DNA of 64,000 nt, from NCBI RefSeq assembly GCF_004362395.1, contig NZ_SNWE01000018.1, positions 20,665-84,664 on the forward strand, in the 5' to 3' direction. The notes beneath the pieces are model-generated. The model was given only the letters and a program-made list of their open reading frames with translations. It was not told where the DNA came from and searched no databases. Shown here piece after piece: positions 39,856 through 48,855 of this stretch (position 1 is its first letter; each line of letters starts with the position of its first letter). Source of the stretch: Salegentibacter sp. 24 (GTDB taxonomy: Bacteria; Bacteroidota; Bacteroidia; Flavobacteriales; Flavobacteriaceae). Both the position numbers and the translations under genes were made by a program.

Positions 39856-41010
39856 ATGAGAAACCAACCAATTTCAGAGGGTGTCTTCTCCTATAGCTCT
39901 ATTTTAGCTGTTTTCTTCATGTTTTTTTTTATTCCTTTAAAGGCTCAGGAAAAACCAGAGGTTTCGGTTGGCGGAGCGCTTCGCTATAATTATAATTTAT
40001 CTTCCTGGAAGGAAGGTCAAAAAAACCGGGGAGGTGATTTTGGCTATGATATCTTCCGTATTAATTTTAATGCAGCATACAAAAAGGTTTACCTCAATGC
40101 CGAATATAGACTTTATGCTGATGCTTTCGGCGGTGGGGTACTAAAACAAGGTTGGATAGGCTATAGATTTAGTGATTTAAACGAAATTCAAATCGGTCTA
40201 ACACAGGTCCCTTTTGGTATTCAACAATATAATTCTCATAATTGGTTTTTCAACCTCACTTATTATATGGGGTTAGAAGATGATCACGATATGGGTATTA
40301 AATATATTCATGCCGGCGAAAAATTTGAATATCATCTTGCGTTTTTCAAGAATGCTGAAGAACTGCAATTTGGCAGTAATACCGAAGCCTCTACCAGCCG
40401 TTATTCCTATGATGTGGTAGGTAGAAATAAAGAGGTCAACCAATTTAATGGAAAATTTGTTTACAAATTTGGTGAAATAGCAGCAAATAGATTAGGTGTG
40501 TCAGCACAATACGGGGGACTGTATAATTTGGATACCAAAAAAACTGGATATCATTATGGACTTGCCGCACACTATGAAATCACTCAAAATCGTTGGAATT
40601 TAAAAGCTCAGGCTTTAACAGCCCTGCATAACCCCATCAATGCTGAAGGCCAAAGCAGGGAAGTTTTAAGCTTTGGTGCTTATGGTGCTCCTTACCAGGT
40701 AGCTGCCGATTTTAACTTATATTCCCTTGCAATTTCGAGAAATATTCCCGTAAATATAGGACCCATTTCAAATTTGGAATTCTATAATGATTTTGGTTAT
40801 ATGCAAAAACATAATAACCGTTTTACTGATTCCTATATGAACGTTACAGGAGTTCTAGTTACAGCCGGTCAGGTGTATACCTATATAGACTATGCTGCCG
40901 GATATAATCATTCCTGGTTAGGCGGTAATTTTGTTGATGATTTTGCAGCGGGCAATCCAGATGCTAAATGGGAGGCAAGGTTCAATATCAATATTGGATA
41001 TTATTTTTAA
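39856..41010 (+). CDS. Outer-membrane porin-like protein
   Basis: A 384-residue beta-barrel protein with a signal peptide ending PLKAQE. Alternating strands rich in aromatic residues run to the C-terminal FNINIGYYF, the last-strand pattern needed for barrel insertion. It resembles small bacterial porins rather than TonB receptors (no plug). It is followed 23 bases later by a BCCT transporter, so it may let osmolytes or choline cross the outer membrane. That pairing is inference. Confidence 0.7.
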   Translation: MRNQPISEGVFSYSSILAVFFMFFFIPLKAQEKPEVSVGGALRYNYNLSSWKEGQKNRGGDFGYDIFRINFNAAYKKVYLNAEYRLYADAFGGGVLKQGWIGYRFSDLNEIQIGLTQVPFGIQQYNSHNWFFNLTYYMGLEDDHDMGIKYIHAGEKFEYHLAFFKNAEELQFGSNTEASTSRYSYDVVGRNKEVNQFNGKFVYKFGEIAANRLGVSAQYGGLYNLDTKKTGYHYGLAAHYEITQNRWNLKAQALTALHNPINAEGQSREVLSFGAYGAPYQVAADFNLYSLAISRNIPVNIGPISNLEFYNDFGYMQKHNNRFTDSYMNVTGVLVTAGQVYTYIDYAAGYNHSWLGGNFVDDFAAGNPDAKWEARFNINIGYYF

Positions 41011-41033
41011 TTTAATTTCTGAAAACCTATAAT

Positions 41034-42659
41034 ATGGCAAAGAAAGTTACCAGAAGTGATGAGAAAAAATCGATTTTCGGACTAGAAGTAAACGGTCCCG
41101 TATTTTTTATTTCGTCTTTTATCATTATTGTAAGTATTGCACTGACGCTGATTTTTAAAGAACAGGCTGAAAGTGTATTCAGCAGTATTCAAACTACGGT
41201 AGCAAATAAAGCTGACTGGTTTTTTATTCTCTGTGTAAACATCTTTCTGGTATTCCTGGTCTACCTAGCCCTGGGTAAGTTTGGAAAAATGCGTATTGGG
41301 GGTCAAAATGCCAAGCCGGAATTTAAGACCCTATCCTGGTTTGCCATGTTATTTAGTGCCGGAATGGGAATTGGACTTTTATTCTTTAGTGTAGGAGAAC
41401 CAATTATGCACTTTACTGCTCCACCTACGGCGGAACCTGGAACTATAGCTGCTGCCAAGGAAGCTATGAATTTCACATTCCTACACTGGGGTTTTCACGC
41501 CTGGGGAGTTTATGCACTTGTGGGACTGGCGCTTTCCTATTTCACCTATTCCAGAGGTTTACCACTAACGATTCGGTCCATATTTTATCCATTCCTGGGT
41601 GATAAAATTTATGGGAAAATTGGAGATGCTATAGATATATTCGCCGTTCTAGCCACTTTGTTTGGGCTGGCAACCTCACTCGGGTTCGGGGTTCAACAAA
41701 TTGCCTCAGGTCTCAATCATGTGTTTAGTGTTCCCAGTGGAATTACCACCCAGGTATTATTAATTGCTGGAATTACCTTGGTGGCCACAATTTCTGTAGT
41801 TTTAGGGGTAGACAAAGGGGTTAAATTCTTAAGTGAATGGAATATGAGGGTCGCCTTATTATTGCTGGGACTCGCCATAGTTTTGGGTCCTACGGTGTTC
41901 ATTTTTAGATCATTTGTAGAAAACACAGGAAGCTATTTATTTAACTTCCTTGAAATTTCCACCTGGAGTGAAAGCTTTACTGGCGGATCCTGGCAAAACG
42001 ACTGGACCGTATTTTATTGGGGTTGGTGGATCGGATGGTCCCCTTTTGTAGGAATGTTTATCGCTCGTATATCCAAAGGGCGAACTATTAGAGAATTTAT
42101 CTTAGGCGTGTTGCTGGTCCCTTCCCTGGTAACTTTCTTTTGGCTTTCCGCCTTTGGTAGTGTTTCTCTTGACCAGGCACTTAGCGGAGATATGAGTATA
42201 GTAAATGCGGTAAATGATGATATTGCTACTGCCCTGTTTGTTTTCTTTGAAGACTACCCGCTTTCTATGGTTATCAACGTAGTTGCAGTTATTCTTATCG
42301 CTGGTTTCTTTATTACCTCTTCCGATTCTGGATCGCTGGTTGTTGATAGTTTAACTTCGGGAGGGAAAATTGATGCCCCCGTGGGCCAACGAATCTTCTG
42401 GGCCGTAACCGAAGGTGCTGTAGCTGCAGTGTTACTAATTGGCGGGGGATTACAAGCACTACAAACGGCCACTATTGTCACCGGCTTACCCTTTGCGGTT
42501 ATTTTACTGATTATGTGCTATTCCCTCTACAAAGGATTGAAAGAAGACCTTGTAGAAATGAAAGATAAAAAAGAACAAAAGGAGATGGAAAACTATGAAG
42601 AAATCGTAAATGATATTGTCAAAAAAAGAAATCTCGGAAAAAATAAAGAACAAAACTAA
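41034..42659 (+). CDS. BCCT-family choline/betaine transporter
   Basis: Secondary transporter of quaternary-ammonium osmolytes. The 541 residues have about 12 transmembrane segments, with the family marks GMGIGLLFFSVGEPIMHF and WGWWIGWSPFVGMFIARIS. The cytosolic C-terminal tail is short, unlike strongly osmosensing BetP. Middle gene of a porin-BCCT-universal stress protein operon, a set that would import and respond to osmolyte stress. Choline, glycine betaine or carnitine cannot be told apart. Confidence 0.92.
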   Translation: MAKKVTRSDEKKSIFGLEVNGPVFFISSFIIIVSIALTLIFKEQAESVFSSIQTTVANKADWFFILCVNIFLVFLVYLALGKFGKMRIGGQNAKPEFKTLSWFAMLFSAGMGIGLLFFSVGEPIMHFTAPPTAEPGTIAAAKEAMNFTFLHWGFHAWGVYALVGLALSYFTYSRGLPLTIRSIFYPFLGDKIYGKIGDAIDIFAVLATLFGLATSLGFGVQQIASGLNHVFSVPSGITTQVLLIAGITLVATISVVLGVDKGVKFLSEWNMRVALLLLGLAIVLGPTVFIFRSFVENTGSYLFNFLEISTWSESFTGGSWQNDWTVFYWGWWIGWSPFVGMFIARISKGRTIREFILGVLLVPSLVTFFWLSAFGSVSLDQALSGDMSIVNAVNDDIATALFVFFEDYPLSMVINVVAVILIAGFFITSSDSGSLVVDSLTSGGKIDAPVGQRIFWAVTEGAVAAVLLIGGGLQALQTATIVTGLPFAVILLIMCYSLYKGLKEDLVEMKDKKEQKEMENYEEIVNDIVKKRNLGKNKEQN

Positions 42660-42670
42660 AAACAGGCATT

Positions 42671-43528
42671 ATGGAAAAATTCAGTAACATTCTGGTTGCA
42701 TTGGACCTTTCAGACATTGATGATTCTCTGATTAAGTATGCCTCTTTTCTGGCTGATAAATTAAAAGTCAAAAAGGTATATTTTGTACATAATATCAAGA
42801 AATATGAGATTTCTGCCCTTTTTGATGAGCAGCTAAAAGATATTAACCTGGATGAAATTATCGGGGACGAACTAAATGAAAAAGTTGAACAAAAGTTTGA
42901 TAGTGAAGTTCAATGGGAAGTCCTTATTTCTGAAGATCCTTATACCGAATCCTTAATTAATTATATCGCCAACAAATATTATATAGACCTGGTGATAGTG
43001 GGTAATAAGAACAGGAAAAAAGGAACTGGAATTATTAGCAACAAACTCCTTAGGTTGCTTAAATGTGATATTTTATCCGTGCCACGTAATTTTCATCCCG
43101 AGATTAAAACCATTTGGGCAGGCACTGATTTCTCAAGGGAATCCCGTAAAATTTTCAATATAGCTCAAATGCTTCAAGAGGCCACTTCAGCTCCCGTTAC
43201 TGCTGCCCATGTCTATTCCGTACCAGTACAATTCTCACCCTATTTACCAAAAGAAACTATGGCACCAAAAATAGAAAAACATGCCAGGGAAAAAGGAGAG
43301 AAATTCCTCAGTAAACTAAATTATAAAGGAACAGTAACCACCCTAATTATTCCTGGCAGAGATTCCAGTGTAGCCAGGAATTTGCTGGATGGAACTAAGA
43401 AAAATAATGTGGACATCTTAATAGTAGCAGACAAAGGCGCTAACCATATTTCCAGCCTTTTGGTTGGAAGTGTTACTGAAGAGTTATTTGGGGAAAGCCC
43501 CGAATTACCTTTATGGATCTCTAAATAG
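42671..43528 (+). CDS. Tandem universal stress protein
   Basis: A 285-residue protein with two UspA domains (about residues 1-140 and 145-285). The first shows ILVALDLSDIDDSLIKYASFLA; the second shows TIWAGTDFSRESRKIF and ends VGSVTEELFGESPELPLWI, with a degenerate ATP-binding G-motif. It starts 11 bases after the BCCT gene and is probably a cytoplasmic partner or sensor for it. The role is inferred from context. Confidence 0.85.
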   Translation: MEKFSNILVALDLSDIDDSLIKYASFLADKLKVKKVYFVHNIKKYEISALFDEQLKDINLDEIIGDELNEKVEQKFDSEVQWEVLISEDPYTESLINYIANKYYIDLVIVGNKNRKKGTGIISNKLLRLLKCDILSVPRNFHPEIKTIWAGTDFSRESRKIFNIAQMLQEATSAPVTAAHVYSVPVQFSPYLPKETMAPKIEKHAREKGEKFLSKLNYKGTVTTLIIPGRDSSVARNLLDGTKKNNVDILIVADKGANHISSLLVGSVTEELFGESPELPLWISK

Positions 43529-43557
43529 CTTTAAATTTAACGAGGAAGCCAAAAGTA

Positions 43558-43602
43558 TTAATTATCGTCAGACCAAAAATAATTTAGCCGGACGATAATT
43601 AA
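43558..43602. terminator. Convergent stem-loop between usp and nuclease genes
   Basis: TTAATTATCGTC and GACGATAATTAA form a perfect 12-base inverted repeat with a 21-base loop. It lies between convergent genes and probably terminates both, though it lacks a long T-run. Confidence 0.55.
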
Positions 43603-43608
43603 CTTCCC

Positions 43609-44439
43609 TTATTGAAATTTCAATTCGACCATTACCGGTAGGTGGTCTGATGGATATTTTAAATCTTTAGAATCGCTTAAAACACCATATTTCTGAACCT
43701 CAAAATCGTCGGAAGTAAAGATATAATCAATTCTTGTGTTTACAGGTTCGTTAAAATTAAATCCATTAAAAGTCCCCTCAGGTCCAAATTCAAGTTCAGA
43801 TACAACTTTCGAATCATTCATTTTCTCAGACAAAAACTCAATAGCATTGGTATCAGGTTCCAGGTTAAGGTCGCCCATTAATATTACCGGGAGATTTTTT
43901 TTGTTTATTGTAGAAATTTTTTCCCAAATAAGTTTGGCACTTTTTTCCCTCGCCTTTTCTCCAATGTGATCAAAATGCGTATTAAATACCCAGAATGTTT
44001 GTCGCGAACTTTTATCTTTTAATTTAGCATAAGTACAAATCCGTTCCATTGCGGCATCCCATCCTACCGAAATTTCATCAGGTGTTTCCGAAAGCCAAAA
44101 AGTATTTTCTACAAGCACCTTAAATTCATCGGAATCATAGAAAATGGCGCTAAATTCTCCGGCTTCCTTTCCATCGTCTCGCCCTACTCCAACATATTCA
44201 TAATTCCTCATTTCTGACTGGAAATGTTTTAACTGACTTACCAAAGCTTCCTGGACACCAAATATCTCAGGTTCATAGAATTTTATCTGATTAGTAATAA
44301 AATCTTTCCTCTTAGACCAGGAATTCTCGCCATCGTTCTCATTGGCGTATTTAATATTGTAGCTCATCACTTCCATCTCCTGACCATACATAGTAGTTCC
44401 TATAAAAAGTAAGAACAGGAAAAAAACTCGATTTTTCAT
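43609..44439 (-). CDS. Exported endonuclease/exonuclease/phosphatase-family protein
   Basis: A 276-residue protein with a signal peptide ending TTMYGQE. The fold is the EEP (DNase I/exonuclease III-like) metal-dependent phosphoesterase, with MEVMSYNIKYAN at the start, GVQEAL, FNTHFDHIGEKAREKSAK, MGDLNLEPD and the C-terminal YPSDHLPVMVEL. The catalytic histidines and aspartates of the family are all present. The substrate may be nucleic acid, sugar or lipid phosphates; it acts in the periplasm or outside. Confidence 0.85.
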   Translation of the reverse strand: MKNRVFFLFLLFIGTTMYGQEMEVMSYNIKYANENDGENSWSKRKDFITNQIKFYEPEIFGVQEALVSQLKHFQSEMRNYEYVGVGRDDGKEAGEFSAIFYDSDEFKVLVENTFWLSETPDEISVGWDAAMERICTYAKLKDKSSRQTFWVFNTHFDHIGEKAREKSAKLIWEKISTINKKNLPVILMGDLNLEPDTNAIEFLSEKMNDSKVVSELEFGPEGTFNGFNFNEPVNTRIDYIFTSDDFEVQKYGVLSDSKDLKYPSDHLPVMVELKFQ

Positions 44440-44530
44440 TTCTTTTATTTTTTCTAAAGTTCGGAATAAAAATAAAAAACGGCCGCTAATTATTTTTACA
44501 TTTTATATATGAAAACCAATTATTTTATTT

Positions 44531-44549
44531 TACTTTGTATCTCAAAGTA
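44531..44549. promoter_or_regulatory. Operator-like inverted repeat upstream of the regulator operon
   Basis: TACTTTG-N5-CAAAGTA, seven bases before the ATG at 44557. The same half-sites form a perfect palindrome at 45526-45544. It is probably bound by the winged-helix protein encoded downstream; it also resembles and overlaps the position expected for promoter elements. Confidence 0.55.
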
Positions 44550-44556
44550 CTTTAAA

Positions 44557-45198
44557 ATGAATAACGAAAAGTATATTAAGGATCTTCGCGAAATCAAACA
44601 AATGATGAATCGTTCTTCACGATTCATTTCTTTAAGCGGACTTGCAGGAGTTTTTGCTGGCTGTTATGCCATTATTGGAGTTGTTCTTGCCAAAACCATT
44701 TTAAAAAACAAGGGCGATTCCAGCATCATAGGTTTAGAACCAGAAATTACAAATGCTGCTAACCAGGAATTGGTGATTCAGTTTTTAATATTAGCCATTG
44801 GTGTTCTTGTACTGGCCATTGGAACGGCTGTCTTTCTGACCACGCGAAAAGCACAAAAAAATAATGAGAAAATTTGGGATAATACCAGCAAAAGATTACT
44901 TATAAACTTCTTTTCACCTCTTGGTGCCGGTGGAATTTTCTGTCTGGTATTATTGCAGTATGGGCTTTTCTCACTAATTGCTCCCTGTATGCTTATTTTT
45001 TACGGACTTGCCTTAATTCACGCAAGCAAATATACCTTTGGTGACCTTAGAAGTCTGGGTTATTCAAATATGATCCTTGGCCTTATCGCTACCCAATTTT
45101 TAAACTTTGGACTTTATTTCTGGGCAATCGGGTTTGGCCTTTTTCATATTGTTTATGGTATCTGGATGTACAATAAGTATGACAGAAAGAATACTTAA
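44557..45198 (+). CDS. Polytopic membrane protein co-transcribed with a regulator
   Basis: A protein of about 213 residues with five or more hydrophobic segments (AGVFAGCYAIIGVVLA, FLILAIGVLVLAIGTAVFL, GIFCLVLLQYGLFSLIAPCML and others). I start at 44557 (MNNEKYIKDL) since the frame from 44509 runs through the operator-like sequence. The stop overlaps the regulator start by one base (TAATG). Family unknown; the pairing with a small winged-helix protein is common in Bacteroidota. Confidence 0.75.
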   Translation: MNNEKYIKDLREIKQMMNRSSRFISLSGLAGVFAGCYAIIGVVLAKTILKNKGDSSIIGLEPEITNAANQELVIQFLILAIGVLVLAIGTAVFLTTRKAQKNNEKIWDNTSKRLLINFFSPLGAGGIFCLVLLQYGLFSLIAPCMLIFYGLALIHASKYTFGDLRSLGYSNMILGLIATQFLNFGLYFWAIGFGLFHIVYGIWMYNKYDRKNT

Positions 45199-45506
45199 TG
45201 AAAAATATAATAAGCAATATAAATAAAGCTTTTGATCACAGGGTACGCCTGGGAATTATGAGTGTACTAATGGTCAATGAATATGCGGATTTTACAAGTT
45301 TAAAGGAATTACTAGGAGTCACCGATGGAAATATAGCAAGCCATATAAAAGCCCTGGAGAAAGTAGGTTATGTAAAGGTTGAAAAATCCTTTATAGACCG
45401 AAAGCCTAATACCAGGTATAGTGCAACTAAATCTGGTCGGAATGATTTTCAAAAACATATAGCCGCTATTGAAAACCTATTGAATCAAACTCAATCAAAA
45501 CAATGA
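45198..45506 (+). CDS. Winged-helix transcriptional regulator (HTH_34/ArsR-like)
   Basis: A 102-residue single-domain regulator. It opens FDHRVRLGIMSVLMVNEYAD, continues with a recognition segment FTSLKELLGVTDGNIASHIKALEKVGYV and a wing VEKSFIDRKPNTRYSATKSG, typical of the HTH_34 winged-helix group. It is coupled to the upstream membrane protein (TAATG). Palindromes with the core TACTTTG...CAAAGTA stand before both this operon and the next gene, which suggests autoregulation and control of neighbouring membrane genes. Confidence 0.85.
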   Translation: MKNIISNINKAFDHRVRLGIMSVLMVNEYADFTSLKELLGVTDGNIASHIKALEKVGYVKVEKSFIDRKPNTRYSATKSGRNDFQKHIAAIENLLNQTQSKQ

Positions 45507-45525
45507 AACTATTTTTTTATCCACT

Positions 45526-45544
45526 TACTTTGAATTTCAAAGTA
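45526..45544. promoter_or_regulatory. Perfect 19-bp palindromic operator
   Basis: TACTTTGAATTTCAAAGTA: nine-base arms around a single central T. It sits 33 bases upstream of the next gene and 19 bases after the regulator stop. It shares half-sites with the repeat at 44531-44549, so both are likely binding sites of the same dimeric regulator. Confidence 0.65.
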
Positions 45545-45577
45545 CTTAATTATTATTAATCCTTTAAACTAATCATT

Positions 45578-45862
45578 ATGAGAACCAAAAGACTATTTAT
45601 CCTTGTACTTATCGTGGGAGCAATTTTATTAATTCCCTTTATTGCCATGCAATTTACTACCGAAGTTAATTGGACTGCCTCCGATTTCATAATTATGGGT
45701 ATCCTACTCCTTGTTACAGGACTGGGAATTGATCTGGTTTTGAGAAAGGTTTCCAAAACTCAAAACCGACTTCTTATCAGCGGAATCATTCTTGCAGTAT
45801 TTTTTGTAATCTGGGCAGAACTGGCCGTTGGCATCTTTGGAAGTCCGTTTGCAGGAAGCTAA
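45578..45862 (+). CDS. Small three-helix membrane protein
   Basis: A 94-residue protein with three hydrophobic segments (LFILVLIVGAILLIPFIAM, FIIMGILLLVTGLGIDLVL, ISGIILAVFFVIWAELAVG). The operator-like palindrome upstream suggests it belongs to the regulon of the adjacent winged-helix protein. No family recognised. Confidence 0.65.
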   Translation: MRTKRLFILVLIVGAILLIPFIAMQFTTEVNWTASDFIIMGILLLVTGLGIDLVLRKVSKTQNRLLISGIILAVFFVIWAELAVGIFGSPFAGS

Positions 45863-45920
45863 CTAAATATTAGAACCGAGGCTATCCAAAATAGAACTTA
45901 ACACTATAAAACAATTGTCG

Positions 45921-46190
45921 ATGATTTCCAGGTTATTATTATCAAATGTTGTATGCTGGGTGTTTACCATAATTTTTCTTATACTCGGAATAATGAACCT
46001 AATCCAGGTCCATCCGGTACCAGGAATTTTTTATATTTTGTTTTCCGGCATTTTTGCGCCCCCTTTAACTACCCGGCTTAAATATAAAACAGGATGGGTT
46101 ATTCCATTCTGGATGAAAATTGTAATTGGCTTGATTGTTCTTTGGGGCACTTTAGCGGTAGGAGACCTTGCGGAAATATATGGTTTATAG
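45921..46190 (+). CDS. Small membrane protein, function unknown
   Basis: About 89 residues with three hydrophobic segments. The ATG at 45921 is preferred over a TTG at 45915. It lies between the 94-residue membrane protein and the mpaB-like gene, on the same strand, and may be co-transcribed with them. The family is not recognised. Confidence 0.55.
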   Translation: MISRLLLSNVVCWVFTIIFLILGIMNLIQVHPVPGIFYILFSGIFAPPLTTRLKYKTGWVIPFWMKIVIGLIVLWGTLAVGDLAEIYGL

Positions 46191-46213
46191 CCTGGAACAT
46201 TAATAAGAAAAGA

Positions 46214-46981
46214 ATGAAGTATTTTGTAGATAAAAATTCGATAGTACGGGAAATCTGGGGGAAAGGCGATACTATTCTATTTATTTTCGCCGGTGCCTCG
46301 GCCGAGTTTGCTCTTAATAAGGCAGTAGACTGGCTTTATTATACTGGCCGTCTGCCTAAGGATCCACTAGCCCGGCTTTTTTCAACGGTCTCCTATGCCC
46401 GTGAAATTGTCTTTTCCGAAGAAAGGTCGGCATTTAAGGCCATAGATCATATAAATGCCATACATTCCTCGGTGGAAGCTAATCGTGGAAAAAATATTCC
46501 AGACTGGGCGTACCGGGATGTTCTTTTTATGCTTATAGATTATTCTATTAGGTCTTATGAAATCCTGGAGCGAACACTGAGTGACTATGAAAAACAAGAG
46601 GTTTTTGATGTCTTCTGGAGAGTTGGTAAAAGAATGAATTTAAAAGGTCTACCCCAGGATTATGCGGAATTTGAAACTATGAGGCAAATCCACCTTGAAC
46701 AAGATCTTTTTAACGGCAACTTTACTAAAGATCTCTACCGGCAGTACTTTAAACACCTGGGACCGATTCGATATTTCCTCTTACTGGAAACACAAAAGCT
46801 AATAACACCCAAGCGTGTTCGTGATTATTTAAGTTTAAGGGGGATATCATTATTAAACCTCCTTCTTCCTATTTATAAAGTAAGCAGAAATATAAAAATA
46901 GACGGACTACTTAAATCATTAATTCTACCATCAGAATATAAAGCTGAAATCAGATCTTTAGACAGACAGCTGACCTCATGA
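46214..46981 (+). CDS. mpaB/DUF2236-type oxygenase domain protein
   Basis: About 255 residues of the DUF2236 (mpaB/latex-clearing-protein-like) family. The N-terminal WGKGDTILFIFAGASAEFALNKAVDWLYYTG and the following HINAIHSSVEA region hold the conserved histidine expected near haem in this superfamily. The ATG at 46214 is the natural start; a longer frame from 46094 overlaps the preceding gene in another frame. Family members include oxygenases of unknown substrate. Enzyme activity here is inferred only. Confidence 0.75.
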   Translation: MKYFVDKNSIVREIWGKGDTILFIFAGASAEFALNKAVDWLYYTGRLPKDPLARLFSTVSYAREIVFSEERSAFKAIDHINAIHSSVEANRGKNIPDWAYRDVLFMLIDYSIRSYEILERTLSDYEKQEVFDVFWRVGKRMNLKGLPQDYAEFETMRQIHLEQDLFNGNFTKDLYRQYFKHLGPIRYFLLLETQKLITPKRVRDYLSLRGISLLNLLLPIYKVSRNIKIDGLLKSLILPSEYKAEIRSLDRQLTS

Positions 46982-47060
46982 TCCATTAATTAAAACCAAG
47001 CGTTTTGATGTTTTATGAATATTCATAGTGTATAATTGCTTCTTGTTTAATACCAGAAGA

Positions 47061-47462
47061 ATGAATAAATTCAGGGATTTTAAATCATTGAAAAGAAATA
47101 ACAGAGAAACCTATTTCTGTGGATTTTTAGTGCTGTTATTAATAGAAATATTGATCGCCATTTTTATCAAAGATGATTTTATACGGCCATACCTTGGAGA
47201 TTTTCTTGTGGTTATTCTACTATACTGTTTTCTGATGAGTATAAGCCAAATTTCAGTATTTAAAGGCTTATTGATCGTACTGATATTCTCTTTAGCAATA
47301 GAGTTCCTTCAGCTCCTTAATATTGAAAAAATATTTCAACCTCAACCACCCCAGGCCATTATGATAATCCTTGGAAGCAGTTTTTCGGGTTGGGACCTGA
47401 TGGCTTATCTGCTCGGACTTTTAGGTTGTCTTATATTGGAATATAATAGGAACAGGACTTAA
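47061..47462 (+). CDS. DUF2809 membrane protein
   Basis: About 133 residues with four hydrophobic segments and the DUF2809 features FIRPYLGDFLVVILLYCF, IEFLQLL and SSFSGWDLMAYLLG. The function of the family is unknown. The ATG at 47061 gives the usual length. The stop overlaps the convergent dehydrogenase-like gene by four bases. Confidence 0.72.
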   Translation: MNKFRDFKSLKRNNRETYFCGFLVLLLIEILIAIFIKDDFIRPYLGDFLVVILLYCFLMSISQISVFKGLLIVLIFSLAIEFLQLLNIEKIFQPQPPQAIMIILGSSFSGWDLMAYLLGLLGCLILEYNRNRT

Positions 47463-48664
47463 ACTCCATCTACGTAATCCTGTAAATAACTAAATTTCTT
47501 GGTTAATTTGCCATTTTGAGTCATACGGGCGCGTTCTAAAACACCATCTTTATCATTGTTGAAAAAAGCCGGAAACACGTGCTCTAAAAACATATTACCA
47601 AAACCTTCACTGGCATCTTTTGGTAGTTCACAGGGCAAATTATCCACGGCCATCACCAGGATACTATCTTCTTCACGGAAATCGACTTCGGATTCAGTCT
47701 GGGGATTATAACCGTAAAAAGGTTCCGCTATAGTTGAGGGGCGGATGGTACTGGCAATTGGCCCGTTTATATCACAGGAAATATCAGCGATATATTTTAT
47801 ACGGAAATCCTTGGATTTGGCCTCATTGGCCGTAAAAAATACCGGGGCCTGGTCCGCGTAAAAATGTCCTGAAATAAATAGGTCACTAGTTTTGGCAAAA
47901 CTTAAGAAGTTAGATTCATACCTTTCTGGTGTTTTGAAAAACTCTTGCTGGTTTCCTGGGGCACCGTCTTTTCTTTTATTATAATCTAAAACATCAATAT
48001 TACAATACACCGCTTCTTCTCCCTGGAATTCAAGGTATTCTTCCACGTTTAGTTTCTTAACGCCTAAATGGTTTAAAACCTCCTTGGCTCCTCTGGCTAC
48101 TTTACCTGTACCGGTCAACACTATCTTGATAGGTGGAATTTTAATTCTATCCAGTTCTGACAACATGGCATCAAGATCTGGCAGGGATTCTACTTTTGGA
48201 AGCTGGTATAATTTTTCTTTTAAACCAATCCCACGAAATCCATTATAAACCCCTACAAGTCCGGCATACCGTCCAAAACCAATAAGCCTGGTTCCATTAC
48301 CTTTTACAATAGCCTCGTGGTCATATAATTCAATGTTAAGCTTAAGAATTTCCCTCAATAAATCACGATTATAAGGCTGTCTTTTAATAGTATGAGAAAA
48401 GAAAAAATACTTTTTATTTGGAATTAAGGCTGGCAAAGGCACTTCCTTAACACCAAGCAGTACATCACAATCTGAAACATCTTCCAAAACCTTAAAACCG
48501 GCATCCCGATATTCCTTATCGGTAAAAATTCTAATATCGGAGCTCTGTACTTTAAAATTTGCTTCAGGGAACCTCTTTACGAGTTCCTGGAGTTTATTGG
48601 GTGAAAAAACAACTCGCCTGTCTGGAGGCGTTTTTTGTTCTTTAATCAATGCAAATTTTATCAT
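47459..48664 (-). CDS. Saccharopine-dehydrogenase-like NAD(P)-binding protein
   Basis: About 401 residues of the alanine dehydrogenase/PNT superfamily, closest in layout to lysine-forming saccharopine dehydrogenase. The N-terminus FALIKEQKTPPDRRVVFSPN with conserved Lys and Arg, the SHTIKRQPYNRDLL histidine motif, and the Rossmann part IKIVLTGTGKVARGAKEVL support this. I start at 48664 (MIKFALIKE); the frame from 48733 runs through a candidate promoter. The true substrate may differ from saccharopine. Confidence 0.82.
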   Translation of the reverse strand: MIKFALIKEQKTPPDRRVVFSPNKLQELVKRFPEANFKVQSSDIRIFTDKEYRDAGFKVLEDVSDCDVLLGVKEVPLPALIPNKKYFFFSHTIKRQPYNRDLLREILKLNIELYDHEAIVKGNGTRLIGFGRYAGLVGVYNGFRGIGLKEKLYQLPKVESLPDLDAMLSELDRIKIPPIKIVLTGTGKVARGAKEVLNHLGVKKLNVEEYLEFQGEEAVYCNIDVLDYNKRKDGAPGNQQEFFKTPERYESNFLSFAKTSDLFISGHFYADQAPVFFTANEAKSKDFRIKYIADISCDINGPIASTIRPSTIAEPFYGYNPQTESEVDFREEDSILVMAVDNLPCELPKDASEGFGNMFLEHVFPAFFNNDKDGVLERARMTQNGKLTKKFSYLQDYVDGV

Positions 48665-48700
48665 ATTTGGTATGGGTTTTGTTTCTAAATTAACACCTAC

Positions 48701-48708
48701 CAAAGATA
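48701..48708 (-). promoter_or_regulatory. Candidate -7 box of the saccharopine-dehydrogenase-like gene
   Basis: TATCTTTG on the minus strand fits TAnnTTTG, 37 bases before the preferred ATG, with a TTG 22 bases further upstream. It argues against the longer start at 48733. Confidence 0.45.
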
Positions 48709-48855
48709 TAAATTTAAAATTGTATCTTTGCAAGCCTTAAGTTTAGTTATGCTTAAGTATCATTGAAAATTTGATGTTCTGTGAAATGTCCTAAATACTC
48801 GTTCAGAGCAAGTAGAGTTTCACATTTTCGGAAATGACAATGTTCTTTAATTTAT

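Noticed and set aside
46094..46213. Upstream extension of the mpaB-like gene
   Set aside because: It lies entirely over the preceding membrane protein in another frame and shows no family similarity; ATG 46214 is preferred.
48723..48730. TATCTTTG box on the plus strand ahead of ssrA
   Set aside because: It lies 125 bases before the mature tmRNA and has no -33 partner; its mirror on the minus strand is a better promoter candidate.
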